Positions 60,261 to 64,000 of a stretch of DNA of 64,000 nucleotides are shown one piece after another. Position 1 is the first letter of the stretch, and the number at the start of each line of letters is the position of its first letter. Origin of the DNA: Paenibacillus sp. MMS18-CY102 (GTDB lineage: Bacteria; Bacillota; Bacilli; Paenibacillales; Paenibacillaceae); assembly GCF_009789195.1 (NCBI RefSeq), contig NZ_WSTC01000029.1:1-64000 (forward strand). The letters are read 5' to 3'. The notes beneath the pieces were generated by a model. It was given only the letters and a program-made list of their open reading frames with translations. It searched no databases and was not told the DNA's origin. A program made the translations under genes and the position numbers.

Positions 60261-61883
60261 ATGATTAGTACGTCAGGCGTCTCGCTTCGCTACGGCAAGC
60301 GCCCGCTATTTGAAGATGTTAATATTAAGTTTACGCCAGGTAACTGTTACGGCTTGATTGGCGCCAACGGTGCGGGCAAGTCGACTTTTCTCAAAATCTT
60401 GTCCGGCGAAATCGAAGCCAACACAGGCGAAGTGCACATTACGCCAGGCGAACGTTTTGCTGTACTGAAGCAGAACCATTACGAATACGACGAGTTCTCG
60501 GTATTGCAAACCGTAATTATGGGCCACAAGCGCCTGTATGATGTGATGCAAGAGAAGGACGCTCTGTATGCAAAAGCCGAATTCACAGATGAAGACGGCA
60601 TGCGTGCAGGCGAGCTCGAAGCTGAGTTCGCTGAGATGAACGGCTGGGAAGCGGAGTCCGAAGCGGCAGAGATGCTTAATGGCCTTGGCATTTTCACAGA
60701 GTTCCACGATAAGCAAATGAAGGAGCTCGGCGGCAACGAGAAAGTTCGCGTGTTGCTTGCGCAAGCGTTGTTCGGTACGCCTAACATCCTGCTGCTTGAC
60801 GAGCCTACCAACCACTTGGACATGGAATCGATCCACTGGCTGGAAAACTTCTTGGCGAGATTCGAAGGCACTGTCATCGTAGTCAGCCATGACCGCCACT
60901 TCCTGAACACGGTTTGTACGCATATCGCGGACATCGACTTTGGCAAAATCCAAATGTATGTCGGCAACTACGACTTCTGGTACGAGTCCAGCCAGCTGGC
61001 GCTCACGCTCCAACGTGACCAGAACAAGAAGAAAGAAGACAAAATCAAAGAGCTGCAAGCGTTCATTCAGCGCTTCAGCGCGAATAAATCGAAGTCGAAG
61101 CAAGCAACTTCCCGTAAGAAGATGCTCGACAAAATCTCGCTCGACGACATTCGTCCGTCGAACCGCAAGTATCCGTTCATCAACTTCAAGCCTGAGCGCG
61201 AAGCGGGCAAACAGCTGCTGCTCGTAGAAGGCCTGACGAAGACGATTGACGGCGAGAAAATTATCGACAACATGACGTTCACCGTGAACAAAGGCGACAA
61301 AATCGCACTCGTTGGCCCTAATGGCTTAGCGAAAACGGTCTTGTACCAGCTCATCATGGGCGAGCTTGAGCCGGATGCCGGCACGTTCCAATGGGGCATT
61401 ACGACGACGCAAGCGTACTTCCCTAAAGACAACTCGGCGTACTTCGATGGTGTAGACCTAACACTGGTTGACTGGCTCCGCCAATATTCCAAGGATCAGG
61501 ACGAAACGTTCATCCGTGGCTTCCTCGGCCGTATGCTGTTCGCAGGCGACGAGTCGATGAAGAAAGCAAGCGTATTGTCCGGTGGCGAGAAAGTTCGTTG
61601 TATGCTGTCCAAGATGATGCTGTCCGGCTCGAACGTGCTTGTCATGGACGAACCGACGAACCACTTGGACCTCGAATCGATTACGGCGCTCAATAATGGC
61701 ATGATCGACTTTGATGGCACGATGCTGTTCACCTCGCATGACCATCAGTTCGTTCAAACCGTTGCGAACCGGATCTTCGAGATTACGCCGAACGGCTTGA
61801 TCGATCGCATGATGTCGTATGACGAGTATCTGGAAAATGCGGAAGTAAAAGCGATGCGCGAACGGATGTATCCGGCAGAGTAA
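60261..61883 (+). CDS. ABC-F ATPase (YkpA/YbiT-like), ribosome-associated
   Basis: 540 residues, two ABC domains and no membrane segment. Domain 1: Walker A GANGAGKST, signature LGGNEKVRV, Walker B ILLLDEPTNHLD. Domain 2: VLSGGEKVR and LVMDEPTNHLD, but its Walker A reads GPNGLAKT, so the usual third Gly is replaced. The linker (about 245-310) is strongly basic, as in ABC-F proteins that enter the ribosomal E site. Closer to YkpA/YbiT than to antibiotic-resistance ABC-Fs. The atypical loop may be a subfamily feature. Confidence 0.88.
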   Translation: MISTSGVSLRYGKRPLFEDVNIKFTPGNCYGLIGANGAGKSTFLKILSGEIEANTGEVHITPGERFAVLKQNHYEYDEFSVLQTVIMGHKRLYDVMQEKDALYAKAEFTDEDGMRAGELEAEFAEMNGWEAESEAAEMLNGLGIFTEFHDKQMKELGGNEKVRVLLAQALFGTPNILLLDEPTNHLDMESIHWLENFLARFEGTVIVVSHDRHFLNTVCTHIADIDFGKIQMYVGNYDFWYESSQLALTLQRDQNKKKEDKIKELQAFIQRFSANKSKSKQATSRKKMLDKISLDDIRPSNRKYPFINFKPEREAGKQLLLVEGLTKTIDGEKIIDNMTFTVNKGDKIALVGPNGLAKTVLYQLIMGELEPDAGTFQWGITTTQAYFPKDNSAYFDGVDLTLVDWLRQYSKDQDETFIRGFLGRMLFAGDESMKKASVLSGGEKVRCMLSKMMLSGSNVLVMDEPTNHLDLESITALNNGMIDFDGTMLFTSHDHQFVQTVANRIFEITPNGLIDRMMSYDEYLENAEVKAMRERMYPAE

Positions 61884-61911
61884 GACGTTGCGAAGCTTTG
61901 AATCGTAAACT

Positions 61912-61948
61912 CCAAGCCTGCAGGCGCAATTGCTTGCAGGCTTTTTTG
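61912..61948 (+). terminator. Terminator of the ABC-F gene
   Basis: AAGCCTGCA / TGCAGGCTT stem followed by T6. Confidence 0.85.
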
Positions 61949-62024
61949 TCGAATGCTGATTAAACGCCGCATCGTGCGGTTAATGAGAACCAACTTATAT
62001 TGCACGAACATTGGGGGGATCTGC

Positions 62025-62723
62025 ATGTCTATTTTTGAGCGAGTGAAGCAAGGGGCAACTGATGCGGCAAGGAAGGCGCAGCAGACGCTAGAGATTACCC
62101 GATTGAACAGCCAGAAGTCATCGCGCGAGAAGGAAATGACAAAGCTGTACACGGAGATGGGCGAGGCAATGTTCCACGCCTACATGAACGGCGAAACAGC
62201 GGAGACCGAGGAACGCGTAGCCTCCTGCTGCGAGCAGCTGCGGGCATTAAAACAAGACATTGACACAATCGAGGATAAAATCCAAGGCGTAAAGCTGGAG
62301 AAGAGTTGCGGTTGCGGCAAAGTCGTTCCAGTGAACGTTAAGTTCTGTCCAGATTGCGGCACACGCTTCACGGAGCCAGAGCCAAAGCCTGAGATGACGA
62401 TGGGCGAGATTCGCGTCATTTGCCCGGACTGTGATACAGAGAATGATCTGGCTGCACGGTATTGCACAGATTGTGGGCTTGAGTTCGGCAAGCCAAAGGC
62501 GGCTCCGGCTGACTTGGCGAAGACGGGGTCCCCTCTGCAACATGAGCATGATCATGTCCATGTGCACGAACATGATCATGAGCACGATCACGAGCATCAG
62601 CACGATAATGAGCAAGACAGAACGGCAGCGCCAGGGACGGAGCGGCGCGACGGTCAACGCCAATCCGATGCCGCAGGCAACAAGCCAGGCAGGGATGACG
62701 GCAATCCATTCGGCTATTTTTAA
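62025..62723 (+). CDS. Zinc-ribbon protein with histidine-rich tail
   Basis: 232 residues. An N-terminal coiled-coil (FERVKQGATDAARKAQQTLEITRLNSQKSSREKEMTKLY to about 100), then two zinc ribbons (CGCGKVVPVNVKFCPDCG and CPDCDTENDLAARYCTDCG), then a tail of alternating His, Glu and Asp (HEHDHVHVHEHDHEHDHEHQHD, about 185-208) and a hydrophilic end. The tail should bind Zn or Ni. The next gene encodes a cation diffusion facilitator, suggesting a metal-handling pair. The ATG at 62025 follows GGGGGG; frames upstream to 61953 have no ribosome site. Confidence 0.75.
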   Translation: MSIFERVKQGATDAARKAQQTLEITRLNSQKSSREKEMTKLYTEMGEAMFHAYMNGETAETEERVASCCEQLRALKQDIDTIEDKIQGVKLEKSCGCGKVVPVNVKFCPDCGTRFTEPEPKPEMTMGEIRVICPDCDTENDLAARYCTDCGLEFGKPKAAPADLAKTGSPLQHEHDHVHVHEHDHEHDHEHQHDNEQDRTAAPGTERRDGQRQSDAAGNKPGRDDGNPFGYF

Positions 62724-62740
62724 ATCCCAATAAAGCAAAC

Positions 62741-62782
62741 GAAGCAGTCTGCGCGTATTTTAGCGTATGGCTGCTTTTTTTA
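62741..62782 (+). terminator. Hairpin terminator between the zinc-ribbon and CDF genes
   Basis: AAGCAG..CGC / GCG..CTGCTT with T7. It may partly uncouple the two genes. Confidence 0.7.
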
Positions 62783-62862
62783 TGGAGCGGAAACCGGATG
62801 ATTGGCGAATATTGGGGTAATCTAGATGGGATGCTGTTATTGGGAATTTGGAGGTAATAACG

Positions 62863-63765
62863 TTGGCGAATGGCGATCAATACGCGGACATTAAACAGGG
62901 GGAAAAAGGAGCCTGGATCAGTATCGGCGCATACTTAGCGTTATCTGGCGTTAAGCTGTTTGCAGGGTACTGGTTCGCCTCGCTGGCACTGACCGCGGAT
63001 GGATTCAACAACTTAACGGACATTGTAGCGTCGGTTGCCGTACTGGTCGGCTTGCGCATTTCGCAGAAACCGCCGGATAAGGACCACCCGTATGGCCATT
63101 TTCGTGCGGAGACGATTGCAGCGCTCATTGCATCGTTCATTATGGCAACGGTCGGCATTCAGGTGCTTATTGATGCGGTACGGTCACTGTTCTCAGGCAC
63201 ACACGAAGTGCCAGGCTTAACATCAGCTTGGGTGGCGCTGGCAGCGGCAGCGGCGATGCTGCTCGTATACAACTATAATCGAAAGCTGGCTAAGCGAATT
63301 AATAACCAAGCGCTATTGGCGGCGGCCAAGGACAATTTGTCTGATGCGTTGGTTAGTATCGGGGCAGCAATCGGCATTGTTGGCGCGAGAATGGGATTCG
63401 CTTGGTTAGACACCGTTGCTGCTTTCGCTGTCGGCATCATTATTTGCAAGACGGCATGGGATATCTTCTACAGCTCGACACATGCGTTGACGGATGGCTT
63501 TGACGAGAAGAAGCTTGTTGCGCTACGCGGCACGATTGAACGGACCAAAGGCGTGCGATCGATTAAAGACATCAAAGCCCGCGTACATGGCAGCAATGTG
63601 CTGATTGATGTGATCGTGCTCGTTGACCCGTCATTGTCACTGGTAGAGAGCCATCAGATTAGCGATGAAATTGAGCATCAGATGGAGTGCAAGCATAACA
63701 TCATGAGTGTGCATGTTCATGTAGAGCCTTATATCAGCACGCCAATGCCAGCTGTCGATAGTTAG
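62863..63765 (+). CDS. Cation diffusion facilitator (CDF) metal transporter
   Basis: 300 residues, six helices. The metal-site motifs ALTADGFNNLTDI (helix 2) and DNLSDALVSIG (helix 5) and the loop DKDHPYGHFRAETIAALI are the CDF core, and the C-terminal cytoplasmic domain ends VHVHVEPY. N in place of H in SDGxHNLxD (here ADGFNNLTD) points to the Mn/Fe-type branch (MneP-like) more than to zinc. TTG start eight bases after GGAGG. Confidence 0.9.
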   Translation: MANGDQYADIKQGEKGAWISIGAYLALSGVKLFAGYWFASLALTADGFNNLTDIVASVAVLVGLRISQKPPDKDHPYGHFRAETIAALIASFIMATVGIQVLIDAVRSLFSGTHEVPGLTSAWVALAAAAAMLLVYNYNRKLAKRINNQALLAAAKDNLSDALVSIGAAIGIVGARMGFAWLDTVAAFAVGIIICKTAWDIFYSSTHALTDGFDEKKLVALRGTIERTKGVRSIKDIKARVHGSNVLIDVIVLVDPSLSLVESHQISDEIEHQMECKHNIMSVHVHVEPYISTPMPAVDS

Positions 63766-63939
63766 TTGGGAAGGCACGCTGCGGGCGCTAGTAAATGTTG
63801 GTTACGCTGGTTATGTAGGTATATAGTGGTTCTTGGGGCCTATCTTTCCCTGCAAGGCTAAAGTTATGGAACCGTGAGAATGTTTTAACAAAAGCCGGCA
63901 GCATTTTCACTGTATTGCTGGCCATAATGAGAAACATGA

Positions 63940-63967
63940 GAAGGCGCCCGCTGGGCGCTTTTTGTTT
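63940..63967 (+). terminator. Terminator-like hairpin near the window end
   Basis: GGCGCCC gct GGGCGC followed by T5. About 175 bp after the CDF gene; it may end that transcript or lie in the leader of the next gene outside the window. Confidence 0.75.
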
Positions 63968-64000
63968 GTTTGCGTTTTCAATTCCAGATGGCAAGGTTCG

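Noticed and set aside
63830-63940. Possible c-di-GMP riboswitch (TGCAAGGCTAAAG before a terminator)
   Set aside because: The phrase recalls the class I core, but the essential GGCAAACC segment and the matching 3' strand are absent; the downstream gene is outside the window.
63788-63994. Minus-strand frame near the window end
   Set aside because: It contains the terminator hairpin at 63940 and lacks a ribosome site and any family resemblance.

Overview
The window looks like ordinary chromosome from a Paenibacillus-type, spore-forming member of the Bacillales. GC is mid-range by eye. Ribosome sites are strong GGAGG-type, TTG and GTG starts are common, and gene content fits (ecsAB, floT with an NfeD protein, bacilliredoxin, a KinB-like sporulation kinase, CvfC, xylRAB with a Bacillus-type xyl operator, lipoprotein SBPs, copper-amine-oxidase stalk domains). 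I saw no rRNA, tRNA, CRISPR array, transposase or prophage gene.

Layout. 0.1-7.3 kb: a MazG-like gene with no proper start, a patatin lipase, an old yellow enzyme, a fosmidomycin-type exporter, a DsrE protein beside a scrap of CoA-disulfide reductase, an ABC exporter and a HugZ-like protein. 7.8-10.5 kb: a four-gene membrane glycosylation operon (GT-C transferase, GT2, DUF2304, SMR-like flippase). 10.6-12.7 kb: a PadR repressor divergent from the DHA2 exporter it probably controls. 12.9-18.4 kb: a secreted stalk-domain protein, NfeD/flotillin, and a DUF2087/GIY-YIG pair. 18.5-23.6 kb: an ECF sigma gene, a membrane protein with an anti-sigma-like tail and a solute-binding ectodomain, a remnant of another binding protein, and two binding lipoproteins with no permease. 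23.8-30.3 kb: SDR, ThuA, then xylR and xylAB. 30.4-45 kb: PAS-HTH regulator, ecsAB, flavoprotein, lipase, secreted tyrosine phosphatase, sporulation kinase and small proteins, bacilliredoxin, nadE, acpS, cytochrome c, AraC regulator. 44.7-50.7 kb: mutY and a KDPG-aldolase gene, a low-GC three-gene block bracketed by three copies of a ~130-bp repeat, then a second DHA2 exporter. 50.8-63.8 kb: pentapeptide protein, SDR, LLM monooxygenase, stalk-domain propeller protein, transglutaminase-like protein, CvfC, Gfo/Idh/MocA oxidoreductase, ABC-F ATPase, and a His-rich zinc-ribbon protein next to a CDF metal exporter.

Most interesting. (1) Two unrelated families of intergenic elements share one design, four short dyads at fixed spacing. 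One has TAACGG-N9-CCGTTA dyads at exactly 50-60-50 bp in three copies. The other has ATTGYA-N5-TRCAAT dyads at 51-74-52 and 52-74-51 bp in two copies. (2) The ECF sigma/solute-binding-protein cluster reads as a one-component extracellular solute sensor, preceded by a GGAAC-N16-CGTC promoter that could be autoregulatory. (3) There are gene scars in the SBP and sulfur-metabolism loci. All function assignments are by reading motifs and family resemblance; no database search was run.
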